DNA of 64,000 nt from Ascidia mentula (Eukaryota > Chordata > Ascidiacea > Phlebobranchia > Ascidiidae): positions 1,674,001 through 1,738,000 of the forward strand of contig OX387203.1 of NCBI GenBank assembly GCA_947561715.1, read 5' to 3'. The notes beneath the pieces were generated by a model, which was given only the letters and a program-made list of their open reading frames with translations, was not told the origin of the DNA and ran no database searches. Positions within the stretch are counted from its first letter, which is position 1. Each line of letters begins with the position of its first letter. Shown piece by piece: positions 36,341-50,800 of the stretch. The translations under genes and the position numbers were made by a program.

Positions 36341-37641
36341 GATAATACAAGCTGCCTACTGAATCCTATACAACAGTGTGTATTTTGAGCATTCCTTGCC
36401 CAAACATCTGGCCAAAACTGTACAAAGGCTTAAAATTAACAAAGTTGCATGCTGCAAAATATTCTACAAACGCGAACGCAATTTAAAGTTAAGCTTACGT
36501 GTTTAACCTAGCCCTCATATATGCACCTACGCCAGGAAAATGTTTGCCGGTGCGTAGGCTGTAATCACCTCACTGCAATGCGGAACTGTTCGTATTGAGC
36601 GTAATGGTATGACAGCCATCGACGGCAGGAAATTCACTGTAGGCGTATATTATGATTGTCTGCATTTAACTCGTTAAAGAAAACACAAGTATGTTAGTAA
36701 TATGATATAATCAGCATTTGACGCGTTTAAATCGCAAGCCTGCGGTCAAAGCAACCAATGTGTTATAACCTGGTTAATTTGTCACATGCAAACTTAGTCT
36801 TGTGTTGGCAACTTTGCCTATTTTCTATGTTAGGCTACTTTAATATTACGTCGCTGAACAATGGTTTGTTATACCATCCTAACAAAATATCCCTCAACGC
36901 ATCATAGATGCCTTTGGCAGACAGAACAAATTCGACAAAGGCCAGTCTGGTGTCGTGTTGCCGTTTCGGAATGTTTGTCTCGGGTGGAACCCAGTCAAGC
37001 GTTTAGGAGAAATTATGGTGTTATAATGTTGCAAATAAACACCTCTGAATTTTGGGATTCGACAAACTGTTGCAGCATTACTTTCCTATTTGTTTGAATA
37101 AAAAAAGGATTGCTCTAAATTCCGCATCATGTTGCTTAATTTATTTCATCCCTATGTACTCTGCCCTCATCCGCTGGTTCAAGCGCGCGCAAAGACGATT
37201 TGTTAAATTTTATTGTGGATTTTGTTATGATCAGAAATGGTAACGTCATGACTTGGACAATTATTTACATCAATCAAAGACTCACATTATGTACTTCATA
37301 AAATGTCACTGGAGTGACATGTAATTCACAAAACAGGTATTAAGTACCTTTTATTGATTCGTTTTTAATTATGAAACTGGCAAAAGACATGTTAAATTAA
37401 GCAAAATACAGTTAAAAATTTTTTTTTAGTGAAATCTGTAAAAATACAAAATCTGGTTGTGTTTAATTGCATATGTTACAATATGTACATGTTCATTTTC
37501 CATGACTTTAAAATTGTCTTTGGTTTTAAAATATATGTAATACTAAATGGTCTTAATTTTTTCACTTGTACGTTGGTTGTTGCCACACAAAATAATTCTG
37601 ATGTATGGTAATACAAATGTGGTTGATCAACCATGTACCAA
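36341..37641. other. Upstream of NTase-TPR B and 3' flank of gene C
   Basis: No gene seen. It matches unit A 14619-15490 plus 16682-17120 and preserves the empty target site of the foldback element. TTTATT near 37350 gives a minus-strand AATAAA about 290 bases past the stop of gene C. Confidence 0.6.
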
Positions 37642-40600
37642 TCATTTCTCAACCAGAAATTCTGACTGACAGCATTTAATCCATGCTTCGCACTCTTCCA
37701 CCTTCTGTTTGGATTCAGGACTTTGAATTGCTTTCCATGTTGTTTTTGCAAGTTTAAATTGGTTTGCTGCTTCCTCATGGTCAAGGCATCTCATGTAGCA
37801 GAGGCCAATATTAAAATAGCAGTGTGCTGTCTCTGCATTTCCCCCGCTGCATTTTTTTGCTTGTTGTAGAAGTTCAAGTTCCCTTTGAAAACTTTGCAGG
37901 GCTTCTTCCACTTGGTTCATTTCAAGTTGTGTTTTTCCAATCCATTTTAAACAATTTACACATTTTTGTTGGTGTGGAGCATCAATACTGGTTAGCCATA
38001 TCGCTTGCACCTCCTGCAGATAATTTAAAGTGATTCTGTGATTACCCAAATGAAAGTGACAGATTGCCATGTTAAATTTGCACTTTGCTATTTTTAACTT
38101 GTTGACTTCAGTGTCCTCTGCTTCATTTCGTACATTGAGTTCTTTTTCGAAAGTCTGTAAAGCTGGTTGATGTTCGTTGTTGGCTATCAAACTTTTACCA
38201 GCTTTCTTGAGTTCATTGGCCCGCTCCTGGATTTTGACAGAGTTTGAAAAGCTTTTTCGGATGCTTGTTGCCATTTTAAAGTTATCCAAAGCTTCTTTTT
38301 GATTTCCAATCTTAACAAAGCAGCATCCAATATTGTAGTAACATGTAGCTATCTCTTTGTTGGAACTTTCACCTCTTAGTTTCTGTTTTCTTTCCTTAAG
38401 CTCCATTTCAAAGTGCTTGAGAGCTTGATTGTACTTTTCCATTTGCAGCAGTATCTTTCCAATGGACATTAAACAATTAGCACTTGTTTCATGCTGTGAC
38501 TTAAATTTCATTAAGTTTATTAAAACATATGACATTTTAAATTCTGACATAGCTGCAACATAATTATTTGCCTTTTGCTGATTGATTCCATATTGATAAA
38601 TCTGTTGTGGTACAAAAGGTATTAGGCCTTGCAAATTGGCTATTGGAATTCCCTGTGCTTTCTCTTTTATTTCCATCACTTTTCCAAGGACTCCAGCTGT
38701 TTCTTTGCCATGTTCTTCCCAAGAATAGTCAGTTTTGTGTTCACTTGGAGCCAAAAAAATTTCTATTGCATTGTCAATCTTGTCAAATAATTGCAATAGC
38801 TGCATCAAATTACTTTGGTTGTCTGGTAGTTTTGAAAATTTACCCAAAGCCATTGTGCTTTGGAGTATATCTATGTATGCCATATGTGCATTAAACTTGG
38901 GGTTGTCCGACTGTTTAAAAATAGAACGGGCACTCTGTAAGCTCTCATTCGCTTTTTGATCTTTCCCCAATATGGAAGCCATTATACCAGCTCCTAGATG
39001 AGCTTTGCCCACATCTGGATCTCTAGTTTCATCATTAGCTTTCTTTCTTGTTTGTTCCACAACCTTTAAAAACATGGTTTCTCCCTGTTGTAAATCACCC
39101 ATGTGAAACAGCAACTTTGCCTGATTCAGTTTAAGGTGTGGACCTTCATAACCCTGCGGAAACCCAAGTTTATTAAATGTTTCCATGGTAAGATTGAAAA
39201 AATGTTGGCTCTGCTGAAAATTTTTCTGGTAATAATGACAGACAAACAAGGTGTAGTACACAGAGGCATGCAATTTTGTGATAAGATGTGTTTCATAATC
39301 TCTGAAATAGCCGGTTTGGAGCATGTCAAGTGCTTTTTCACTGTATTCCAATGCCTTTGCCAAGTCTGGATTTTGTTGCCTAACTAAACTTTTTGCTATT
39401 AACACCAAAATAAAAACTGCTTCCTCCTTGTTTTCCAAAAGGTTTTTAACAGCGAATGCTTGCTTCAAATGGTAAATTGCTTTCTCAAAGTCATGTAAGT
39501 AAAAGTAGGAGTAACCCAGAATGTTGTCAAAAGTTGCATCAGTTCCAAATTCAGTGCTTCCTCCTGCAAAGAACACAGTTTGGATTAAATATTTTTCAGT
39601 TGTGTCATTGATTAATGGTAAAAATTGTTGTATTTAATAAGCTTGCGAAGGCCGTATCTACATTTAACTCTAGAAAAACCAGCCTTTGTTCAAAATTACA
39701 CTCTATGGATGAGAAGAAACCTCAAGTCTTCATCAATTATAAAGCTATGCTAATAGTTGTTGTGTAACTTATAATTTATTTTTGCATACCCTGGTATGGT
39801 TCCCAGTCTTGAATTACTTTCATGTGTCTTCCTGTGAAATAATTGATGAAGAGTTGAAGTTTTTTCTCATCCATGGAGTGTAACTTTGGGGCAAGTTTGT
39901 TGTAAACACTTTTTTCAGCAATTAAGAGGTCCAACTTATCACAGATGTAGGACTGCAGTCTAATTGTAGCCAAAAATAAACTATCAACTTGCTCCTCATT
40001 TAAAACTTCAATCAACTTTTTGTCAATGCGATTCATGTCATATTTTTGCAAACTTTCTTCTAGGCCTTCACTTTCATCAATGATAAGCAGAAGATCATTT
40101 TGCTCCATTTGCTTATTGGTATCCATCATGTAAGCTTGCAAACGAGCCTTACAAACAACTGCAATACCCAACAGAAAGCAGTCCACGTATTTTGGGGGTA
40201 TTTTGTTTTGATTGCCAAGCTCCTCAATTATGGTGAAAGATGAAAGATTTTTAATACCATAAAGCCTCCCTAATGCTGATATAAGTAAAGTCAAACTCCT
40301 GTACACTAGCCGCTTTATGTCCATTTTGCGAGATATCCCTTGTGATATAATGTTATAAAATATATTGAACTCCATTAAATTTCCTTGCAGGTGTTGAATT
40401 GTTTCCGCCATAAGTATCTTGCTCTCCTTCTGTGCATTATTCTCCACAAACTCTTGTGCTCCAGCCTGGAATAACTCATAAACATCCTTGTTGCCTGACA
40501 CAAAGCATGTTTTTGTGAGCATATCTGCTAGTCGCTTGTCATATCTCTTTCCACAAATGGTAGAATCCAGCATATGTAACATATGATGTACTGGCTGAAT

Positions 40601-41590
40601 TAGTTCTGTTCTGTAAGGTTTTGATGAAGTAACTTCCTGTCTTCCAAGGGGATTTTTGCAAGCATCTGGTGCAAAACCATCAGGTGAAATGCCACATGGA
40701 GTGTAAGCATCATAAAACCAGTTGCCCTGTTTACTACCTGGAGTGTTTAAACCTGGTATTGCCATGAAACGTATGATTGTCTCACCGATATTTACCAACA
40801 CTAGTTGAAAGATGAGGGCCACACATCTGAAATGCTCCATTACTGCCATAACATCACTTTTTAGTTCAATACCATCTTCCAGAATAATTGCACTTTCAAA
40901 ATCAGAAAAAGGAGTGATTTCTTGTTTTGCAAGTGATCCCATTGCCAGAAGGGAGTATTTACATGGGGGAACTCCCATAACCTCAACAGAAAAGGTCATG
41001 ATTTCATTCATTAAGTCCGAATAATTTTCTGTTATTGCAAGCTGCAAATCTTTTATTTTTCTAATCAAGTGGTTCTTCCAGTTTTCATCCCTTTTTGTAT
41101 CCAGTTGCTGTAAGACCTCTTTCACTCGTATTCGAGTGTCATTTAGATTTGCTTTGCACAGTTTTCCTTGTGCCATTAAATTTGAACCCTTCTTTTCAGC
41201 TCCAATTTTGTCTAAAACATTTGTGCAAAGCCTGACAAGGTCAGCTTCAATATTTGGGTCATTTGGCTTTCTTACAATTGCTGCATTTAATAAAACTGCA
41301 CTTCTAATCCAAGCAATTTTGTCCAGATTCCTAACTTCACAGATGCTTTGATGTTTATTCAAAACATCACCTACATGTTCCTGGATATGGGCAAGTTCTA
41401 TGAGAATTTTTACGGATTGATCCAGGTCTCTCTCTTTTCCATTGGCATGACATGTTGTTCTCAACTTCTGGCCATGCATATGCTGAAAAGCAGTAATGAC
41501 TCCAATATGACTTTGGGATGTTTGTGTTGTCTTTCTTGCTTTTCCATAAATAAGGTCAGTGCACTCAAAATAGTTGCCTAAATTCTGCAT
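37642..41590 (-). CDS. NTase-TPR protein C, two exons
   Basis: Exon 1 41590-39790 encodes about 600 residues and exon 2 39563-37642 about 640; the donor GG|GTATGC and acceptor TTTGCAG|GAGG join in phase. The NTase motif is G218-S219 ... D230-F231-E232 in MGSLAKQEITPFSDFE. Exon 2 is a TPR array, with repeats such as TCYYNIGCCFVKIGNQKEAL and HCYFNIGLCYMRCLDHEEAA. Size and domain order match gene A, although A has no intron at this border. The 3' half is duplicated as the broken remnant at 17121-18117. Exon 1 is almost identical to exon 1 of gene D up to about residue 480, while exon 2 is only about two-thirds identical. The catalytic residues are intact; the substrate is unknown. Confidence 0.85.
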
Positions 41591-42780
41591 GGTTGCATTT
41601 GTCTAAATTCATTGTGCAATTATTAATAGTTTAAACCATATTGCCTTACTTCATAGAAATTGTGTAAAGCACATTTTGCTTTTCTTCTTGTGCATAAATT
41701 TTAAACTTGATTTTTAGTTGACAACTTCCTGTGAAATGTACATTATTTTAAAGTGATTGTGAAGCATTCTGAACAGTGCTGGCTAACAAACAAAAATAGC
41801 CTTCAAATTTTATCCTTTTGCAGGTAACCTGTGGCACCAAGGTTACTATTTAACAAAAAATCAATAGTGAAATGAGGTGATAAAATTGTTTGTACATTGT
41901 TTTGTTTGCTTTTGCCATATGTTGTTTAATGAATATGTGGTAAAATATTGTTGTTCAGTCTTTTTAAACTTGCTATACTTGATGGCAGTTGCTTTATAGC
42001 GAAATTGATCTTTTACGTTCTGTATAATCATTTTAACCAGGTATTAGACTGATATTAGTAGTAGGTTGCTCGCTTCACAGCCAACCTGTTTGCACTCGTC
42101 AAATATTTTTTGTGACATAATCGATTTGTGTTGTTTTCAGCTAGGACCAACCAATGATTTTGGCCAAATGAAATGCATCTGGGTTACCATGCAATGTCAT
42201 CAACATTCTTGGACTGACATTGGATAATTTTGATGACAACTCTATCATAATTGAACACATGTGAAGTTTGGACGTTTGGGTTTGGAATGTAATGAACTTT
42301 GTAAGTACACATTTGTTACCTTAATAAACCATTGATTAATTTCCATCACAAACAGATTAGGCCAAAAGTGAGATATTTATACAACTGTACTATCATATTG
42401 ACACACTGAATTTCCTTTTTCTAATACTACTGTTTATACTTATGTACACATAGTGATAAATGAAACACACATAAATGTTTTTACAGGGGTCAGCCAAACA
42501 AACATACAAATATTGTGGAAAAGCAATGTATATGTTGGATATGCAATAGTAATAAACATAAAGCACTATTAGTTTAGTTAACTACTCCAGTAAGTTGCAG
42601 AAAACTAGCATTGATCAGGTGACAAGTCATTGCACTTTAATGGAAAGTCAAGACCACAATTACTATTCCAGTGCACTAAAACATAAACTTGAGTACATTT
42701 AATCTACAAATATATGACGTGCTTTGTACACAGAGTTGACACTTTAATATACCATTAGGTATTTGTGTGCAAATGATTTT
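41591..42780. other. Intergenic between NTase-TPR genes C and D
   Basis: About 1.2 kb with no open frame or repeat that I can support. It should include the promoter of gene C and the 3' end of gene D. Confidence 0.6.
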
Positions 42781-45700
42781 TCAAGCAAAAAGTTCTGACT
42801 GACAATATTCAATCCATATTTCACACTCATCAATACTTTGTTTGAATTCAGAACTTTGCATTGCTTCCCATGTTATTTGTGCAAGTTTGAAATGGTTTGC
42901 TGCTTCTTCATGGTAAATGCATCTCATGTAGCAAAGACCAATATTAAAATAGCAGTGTGCTGTGTCTGCATCTCTCTGACTTTTTTGTTTTTCTTGTTGA
43001 TGAATTTGTAGTTCCTTTTGAAAACTTTGTAAGGCTTCTTCCACTTGGTTGATTTCAAGCAGTGCTTTTCCAATCCACTTTAAACAACTTGCTTGTTTTT
43101 GTTGGTGTTGAACACCAATATATATTTCTTGCAACTCCTGAAGGTAATTGACTGTGATTTCATGATTGCCGAGATGGAAGTGACAGATTGCTATGTTAAA
43201 TTTACACTTTGCCATTTTCAACTTGTTGCTTTCAGTGTTTTCCATCTCTGATCTTTTTTCAAGTTCTTTTTCAAAACTCAGTAAAGCTTCTTGATACTCT
43301 TTGCTGGATAACAGGTTTTTTCCAGTCTGCTTGAGGTTTTTAACCTGTTCTAAAATTTTGGAGAATTTTGAGATGCTGTTCTGCATACTTGTTGCTGTTT
43401 TGAAGCAATCCAAAGCTTTCTTTTCATTTCCTAGCTTAGCATAGCAGCAACCAAGATTGTGGTAGCATGATGCTACCTCACTGTTCATATTTTTACCTCT
43501 TAGTTTCTTTTTTCTGGCATTGAGCTCCCTTTCAAATTGATGCAGGGCCTGCTTATGTTTTTGTAAATGCAGCAGTATTTTGCCAATGGACATTAAACAA
43601 TTTGCACTTGTTTCATGTTGCTTAATTTTTGCCATATTTATTGTAACATATGACAGTTTGAAGTTGGCCATGGCAGCAATTAATTTATTACTGTGTTGCA
43701 GACTTGTTGCCAATTGAAAGAGTTGCTTTGGTACATTTTGCATGATGCCCTGCCAATTACCAATCCGAAGACCGGGTGCCATTCCTCTGTTTTCCATAAG
43801 CTGTGGACCAATCTTTTCCAAGTTTTCTGCAATTTCCTCACTACTGTTTGGCCATGAGGAATCATATTCACTTTCGCTTGGTGTCAAAAAAATATCCAAT
43901 GCGTTGTCAATTTTTTCAAATAATTGCAGAAGTTCCGAAAAGTTGTTTTGGTTGTCTGCTAATATTGATTGAACGTCGGCGAACTTTTGCAGAGTCATAA
44001 CATGTTGAACCAGTTCCATATAAGCTCTCTGTTTGTTAAATTTGGTGTTACCTGACTGCTTGAAGATAGAGTCTGCGTTTTTAAAATTCTCACTGGCCTT
44101 TTCGTCCTTTCCCAACATGTTAGCAACAAGACCAGATGCAAAATAAGCATTAGCCACATCTGGGTCTTTTGTTTCATCATCAGCTTGTTTTTTCCTTTCA
44201 TCAAGTGATTGTAAAAACATTTTTTCCCCTTCCTCCAGATCACCGGCTTGTAACAGCAGCTTTGCTTCATTCACGATCATGTCTGAACCTTTCAAATTCT
44301 TGGGAAGTTGATTGATTTTTTCTTGTGCTAAATCAAAGAACTTTTGACTTTCCTGGAAATTCTTCATGTAATAATAACATGTAAACAGCATGTAGTACAC
44401 ACAAACATGTATCTTTGCTATCAGGTCTTTTTCATAGTCCTGGATGGAGCTAAAATGTAGCAAAACAAGGGCTTGATTGCTAAATTCCAATGCTTTCCTT
44501 GCATTTGATGTATTCTGTTTGATCAAGCACAATGCTATTAACACCAGTATGATCACTGGTTCTTCCTTATTTTTTTGGTGAATCTTTGCTGAAAAAGCCT
44601 GCTTTAAGTGGTAAATCGCTTCATCATAGTTGTGCAACATGAAGTGAGAATAGCCCAAAACATTTTCAAAAGAAACATCATTTGTCGTTTCTTCGCTTTC
44701 ACCTACAAGTCAAAAATAGTTGTGTCTTTAAAAGAGTTTTGTTATGCTTAAAAACAATTTACCCAAAAGTATAAAGTTCTTAACTCAAATCAATATTTCG
44801 TTTGTCTTTACAAATTTAATGTAGACCTTCTGAATTAATACCTTTATTTGTGTTGTATTCATGCCAGTCTTCAATTACATTTCTGTGCCTCCCTGTGAAA
44901 TAGTTTATGAGTATTTGAAGTCTTTTTTCATCTAGATTGTGCAAATGTGGTGCAAGTGAGTTAAAAATACTTTTTTGGGCAATTAGGAGGTCAAACTTAT
45001 CAACAATGTAGGATTGTAGTCGGATTGTAGCTGAAAATAAACAATCAACTTGCTCCTCATTTAACATTTGAATCAGCTTTTTGTCAACTCGATTCATGTC
45101 GTAGTTTTGCAAAGTTTCTTCTAGGCCTTCACTTTCGTCAATAATGGACAGAAGATCATTTTGCTCCATTTTCTTATTGGTATCCATCATGTAAGCTTGC
45201 AAACGAGCCTTACAAACAACTGCAATACCCAACAGAAGGCAGTCCACATATTTTGAGGGTATTTTGTTTTGATTGCCAAGCTCCTCAATTATGGTGAAAG
45301 ATGAAAGATCTTTAATACCATAAAGCCTCCCTAATGCTGATATAAGTAAAGTCAAACTCCTGTACACTAGCCGCTTTAAGTCCATTTTGCGAGATATCCC
45401 TTGTGATATGATGTTATAAAATATGTTGAACTCCATTAAATTTCCTTGCAGGTGTTGAATTGTTTCCGTCATAAGTATCTTGCTCTCCTTCTGTGCATTA
45501 TTCTCCACAAACTCTTGTGCTCCAGCCTGGAACAACTCATAAACATCCTTGTTGCCTGATACAAAGCATGTTTTTGTGAGCATATCTGCTAGTCGCTTGT
45601 CATATCTCTTCCCGCAAATGGTAGAATCCAGCATATGTAACATTTGATGTACTGGCTGAATTAGTTCTGTTTTGTAAGGTTTTGATGAAGTAACTTCCTG

Positions 45701-46666
45701 TCTTCCAAGGGGGTTCTTGCAAGCATCTGGTGCAAAACCATCAGGTGAAATGCCACATGGAGTGTAAGCATCATAAAACCAGTTGCCCTGTTTACTACCT
45801 GGAGTGTTTAAACCTGGTATTGCCATGAAACGTATGATTGTCTCACCGATATTTACCAACACTAGTTGAAAGATGAGGGCCACACATCTGAAATACTCCA
45901 TTACTGCCATAACATCACTTTTTAGTTCAATACCATCTTCCAGAATAATTGCACTTTCAAAATCAGAAAAAGGAGTGATTTCTTGTTTTGCAAGTGATCC
46001 CATTGCCAGAAGGGAGTATTTACATGGGGGAACTCCCATAACCTCAACAGAAAAGGTCATGATTTCATTCATTAAGTCCGAATAATTTTCTGTTATTGCA
46101 AGCTGCAAATCTTTCATTTTCCTGATCAAGTGGTTCTTCCAGTTTTCATCCCTTTTTGCATCCAGTTGCTGTAAGACCTCTTTCACTCGTATTCGAGTGT
46201 CATTTAGATTTGCTTTGCACAGTTTTCCTTGTGCCATTAAATTTGAACCCTTCTTTTCAGCTCCAATTTTGTCTAAAACATTTGTGCAAAGCCTGACAAG
46301 ATCAGCTTCAATTGTAGTGTCATTTGGCTTTCTTACAATTGCTGCATTTAATAAAACTGCACTTCTGATCCAAGCAATTTTGTTCAGGTTCCTAACTTCA
46401 CAGATGCTTTGGTGTTTATTCAAAACATCACCTACATGTTCCTGGATATGGGCAAGTTCTATGAGAATTTTGACGGATTGATCCAGGTCTCTCTCTTTTC
46501 CATTGGCATGACATGTTTTTCTCAACTTCTGGCCATGCATATGCTGAAAAGCAGTAATGACTCCAATATGACTTTGGGATGTTTGTGTTGTCTTTCTTGC
46601 TTTTCCATAAATAAGGTCAGTGCACTCAAAGTAGTTTGCTATTGTAACCATTTTTTTAGTATGCAC
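42781..46666 (-). CDS. NTase-TPR protein D, two exons
   Basis: Exon 1 46666-44842 (NTase half) and exon 2 44702-42781 (TPR half) join in phase (donor AAAG|GTATTAA, acceptor TTGTAG|GTGAAAG), giving about 1250 residues. It keeps MGSLAKQEITPFSDFE, with the catalytic D-F-E. Exon 2 has TPR units such as HCYFNIGLCYMRCIYHEEAA. It lies head-to-tail with gene C. Its exon 1 differs from C at about 15 of the first 480 residues, but the last 100 residues of exon 1 and all of exon 2 are far more diverged. The N-terminus is ambiguous between M at 46666 and a second M five codons on; gene C starts differently just at the boundary of similarity. Confidence 0.85.
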
Positions 46667-47836
46667 ATGTACCTTAAATTAAACATAACTTGTAGCATTT
46701 GTCTTGTTTCTTTAAGAAATGAAATTCTTTTTCGTATTACTAAAAATTAGCCTGTTTACCTCTCATATTTCCTTTTGATTTAAATGATATCTTGATGCAG
46801 GTATTTGCTTTAGCTTTAACCAAGCTCTGTCCTGTTTTACAGTGTCTCTCAGATCTGTGTGCTTTGTGACAAATTTATCCATTATTGAATAGGGTGACGT
46901 TGTCATAAAAATTGTTCTTCTTCTCTCTCTATTTGACTTGCCAAGTCTTTTAAAGTTCTTGGTGTAATACATTGTTAAGTAAATGTGCACCTCAACTTAA
47001 CAATAGGGTCTCAGTATATTAACATGGCACAAAGTGATGGGCTATATCCCCCTCTGTTTGTGATTCTTTTTCACCAGCCTATTGGCAATTATGACAGTTG
47101 ATGATATTTCATCTTTGAGTAACCATCTTTACTAATTTAAAGCTTTCACTAATAAGCCCTGATTTAAAGCTGATATATGTTGATTAATAAACTCCAAATT
47201 CCCTTATATTTTACACACTCGTGTATTTGTACAGGATTAAAGCAAAATGCTTTATAAAGCAATTTTGATGATGATGGAAGTGGGCAAATTATTGTACAAT
47301 TAACATATTTACAAACAGTTACTTGTTTATGACAATTTTTTCATAGGAAAGGTGGTATTCCACATGGTACAATGAGTTCATCATATTATGTTGTGCAAAT
47401 TTTGTTTGTGTGGTGTATTTAAAAGCATAGCAGAATATTAATTTTTCTCGTGATATTTATTTTGCCTACAAGTTTTATACATGTAGTTATGGTACTACTT
47501 CAGTCATTACCTCTCATTATTAATGACAGTTTTGATTTAGAGACCAGACACACAACCATTATGTATGGCTTTCTTGCATGGATAGAAAATGGAAATGGAA
47601 TGCAAATGCCAAATGAAAAGCATCACTTCATGCATATGCCACTCCGGAAAAATGATATTGTTCAGTCAAATGGAAGTGGAACCAACAATAAAACTGTGTA
47701 AGTATTAAGTAAATAAAATTGTTTGGTGCTTCGTCTGACGAGCATCTATTCATAACTGTTTGGTTTGCCAGCAAAAGATGTATGAGGCCAAGGTAAGGGT
47801 ATTGTTTACTTAGTGCAAACCATACTGTGTAAACAG
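46667..47836. other. Intergenic between NTase-TPR genes D and E
   Basis: No recognisable gene. Open frames at 46763-46990 (-) and 47450-47701 (+) have no family resemblance or splice context that I can support. Confidence 0.5.
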
Positions 47837-50800
47837 TTAGGGTGCTTTACATTCAGCAATAAGTGCCTCGCACCGCTTGATTGTTTCATCAGCTTCGGGA
47901 AAAACCTGTTGTCTGTAGTGAAGTTCTCTTTTGAAGTACAGCAATGCATCAGCATATTTTCCCAATCTTTTAAAGCTGTTACCAATACCATGTCTACAGT
48001 CACAAACGACATCAACATACTTTGACTGAAAGCAGCTGGCCAGCACCTCAAGCAGTTTGAAAAGTTTAATGCGCATGTTTTGGTCTACTGCAAACTGACA
48101 CATAAACAACAACTGATGCATGATGTCTGAGTTTACCTTCATACCAGTGCCGTTTTCAAAGGCTACTTTGAGTTGTTGGGATATAGGTGATGTTGTTATG
48201 TTTCCGACCATCAGTTCAATTTCAAAATTTCTCATTACTTGCATGAGGTTGTCAATGGCATCAAGATGTGGCATCTCAACCACATCTAGTTGATAAAATT
48301 CCAGCATTTTTTTCACGTATCCAAGCAAACTTAACCACTCCTTCCCTCTGAAGTTGTCAATCTCTCCGATCACGTACAGGTGACAATCCAGCACTGTTTG
48401 TAGAACTGTCTGGACTTTACCGTGGAACGTTTCACTCGGTTCTGTGACATTAACCCTGACTGGCATCTTAATCTCGTCAAGGAAATCTGTTATAAATTGT
48501 TTAAACTCTTCTGCCTTGGAATGTATGGCAGGTTGATTCAACTCTGAAGGATTTAATATATCCTGAATAAGATGCAGAGAGTCGTACATCTTTTGGCAGA
48601 ACGTGTATATTTTCTTTCTCACATCCGCAGTGATTTTGTTGTCCCTCTCACGAAAATCAGCAAGAACTTCATCTTTTTTCCCCGTGAACATGGACAGTGC
48701 AAGGTAAGGCACCACGCTGGCCATCGTTACCTCCTGGGCGTGCATGAATCTTAACCCAAAGTTCTTTTGGGCATCGTCGATGTTTCCAAGAAGTAGATTT
48801 TGAAAACCAATGTTCTCGTAAAGCAACTCTAAAAAGTAATGATCGTTGTAGTTTAAACTCAGCAAAATATACACATAAGCTAAGATGATATCGACCTATT
48901 TGTTAGCCTAGGGAAATACGTTGCAAAGCCGAATCCTAAAGGTTGGTTTGTTTATTCCAGACACCACATTTCGGTATACCAGGAACGCAGGGGTCACTAA
49001 ACTACGGAACAAGGGCTGGGATCAGGCCCTCATAGCCACTTTATTCGGCCAGTGGGCCTCGAGCCCCCAAAACAAGAACATTTTTTGCACTGCCAGACAA
49101 AATCTCGTTGTTTTTAAAATCAGATCCGGATTTTTTGAAATGTGGAGTTATTGCTTTAAAACTCCCCTTACCTTCTGCAACATGAATCCGTGTGAGTCGG
49201 TAACGATAGTAATCTAACAACTCCCTCCGGATTCCCAACATCTCTTCTACCGCTATACCGCCACCTTGTGGTTTTAATGGATCAAGTAGCATTTGTACCA
49301 GCTCCCCGAGCTTTTCCACAGTCTTGAACGACTCCACAATGGTGCTCATCGGTATTTCGTTCGTTATTCTTTCCTCGGCTTTACCTCCTTGGTTTGTAGC
49401 TTTGAAATGAAAACCACTTTTCTCGTTTTGTGTTGTCACGATGTCTGCTTCACCTTCGGATTGCAAGTACAGCCTCAACCTTGTTTCATAAACCAACGCC
49501 ACGGTTTGAAGTATCTTCTCTGCACTTCCTTTAGATATGCTCGTGGTAAGCGGGTCAAGAAGCTCTTGGGCGATACCTAGTGGAGTAACTGCCTTCAACC
49601 CAAGTAAAAATCCAAGCGCTGACATATACTGGGACATGGTTCTGTATAGGAGTCTTTTAATGTTGTAATCATTTGTGAAGCTAGATTCAAACATTTTTGT
49701 CAAGTTAAGGTTTTCAAGGTCTTGGGCGATTACTCTGGTGGCTTGCTTCTTGTTGGCTCTTTGATGTTTCGTCACCTGTTCCTGGAAGTCAACTTGGATG
49801 GCTTCGTCCCCGGCAACAAAACACGTTTTGGTCAAAATATCGTCGAGAAAGTAGCCGTTTTTCTCAGCCTTTTCTCCCTGCAGGTACTCGAGCATTTCGC
49901 CTACAGGTTTTATCAACTCCGTAGACCACGGTTTGTTTTCAGTCCATTCAATTCTCCCCAGAGGATTTTTACAAGCATGCGGGGAAAACCCATCCGGTGA
50001 AATACCACAAGGGGAATTGTCGTGAAACCAATCGTCATCTTCATCATTGAGATAAGGAATGTAAGCGAATCTTATAATGGTCTCTCCCATGTTCACCAAT
50101 ATCACCTGGAAAAATGTGGCCACCCACCTCCAGTATTCCAATATCTTTTCGTAATCCTCATTGTTTTCAACACCATCCTCCAAGAGAATAATACTCTCAA
50201 AATCAGAATATGGAGTTACTTCCATTCTTGCAAGAGATCCCATTCCCGCTAAAGCGTACTTGCATGGAGCATTACCCATGGCGTGGACAGAGTAGTCCAT
50301 CACTTGCCTCATAATGTTGGTGTAGTCCATGGTAATGTCTTCTTGCAATGATTTAATTTTGTTCACTCGCCGTATTCCTTGTATATTCTTCCATGCTTCG
50401 AAGTCTAGGTTTTGTCCAGCTTTTTTACGCATTGTCTGCGCATTTTCCAAAGCGCGTTTTGCCGCCTCAACGAGGTCAGTTTCCTTGCTTGTTTCGAACC
50501 CATCTTTCCCGGCTTTTCGTATCAAATCTTGACACATTTCCTGTAACTTCGTTTTGACTTCCTCCGCATTAGCGGGCTTTCTGATTATTGCAGCATTGTA
50601 CAGCACTGCACTTCTCATCCAAGCTAACTTTGCCTTCTGTTTCTTCAATGTATCATTGCATTCATGGTAAAAGTTCCCAAGCTTCTGCTGTACACGACCG
50701 AGTTCATATATAACAATTGCTGATCTTTCTGGTCGTATTTCAGTTCCGTTGGGGTAACAGATTTTCCTCAGATCTTTGGCCAATTCTCTGTGCGCATTTT

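Larger units (their letters stand above)
18118..38638. repeat. Segmental duplication unit B
   Basis: Second copy of the tandem duplication. It starts inside the first coding exon of a P450, whose initiator codon is missing, and its right end corresponds to 38638, inside exon 2 of the intact second NTase-TPR gene. Since that gene continues unbroken past 38638, unit B is joined to the ancestral right flank, and the junction at 18117/18118 is the novel joint. Relative to A it has gained a CACTA-like element (26942-30091) and expanded an 88-base minisatellite. It has lost a sushi exon and the 3' third of the first NTase-TPR gene. Confidence 0.9.

Noticed and set aside
47450-47701. 83-codon plus-strand frame between genes D and E
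   Set aside because: No recognisable family, no second copy in the window and no splice context.
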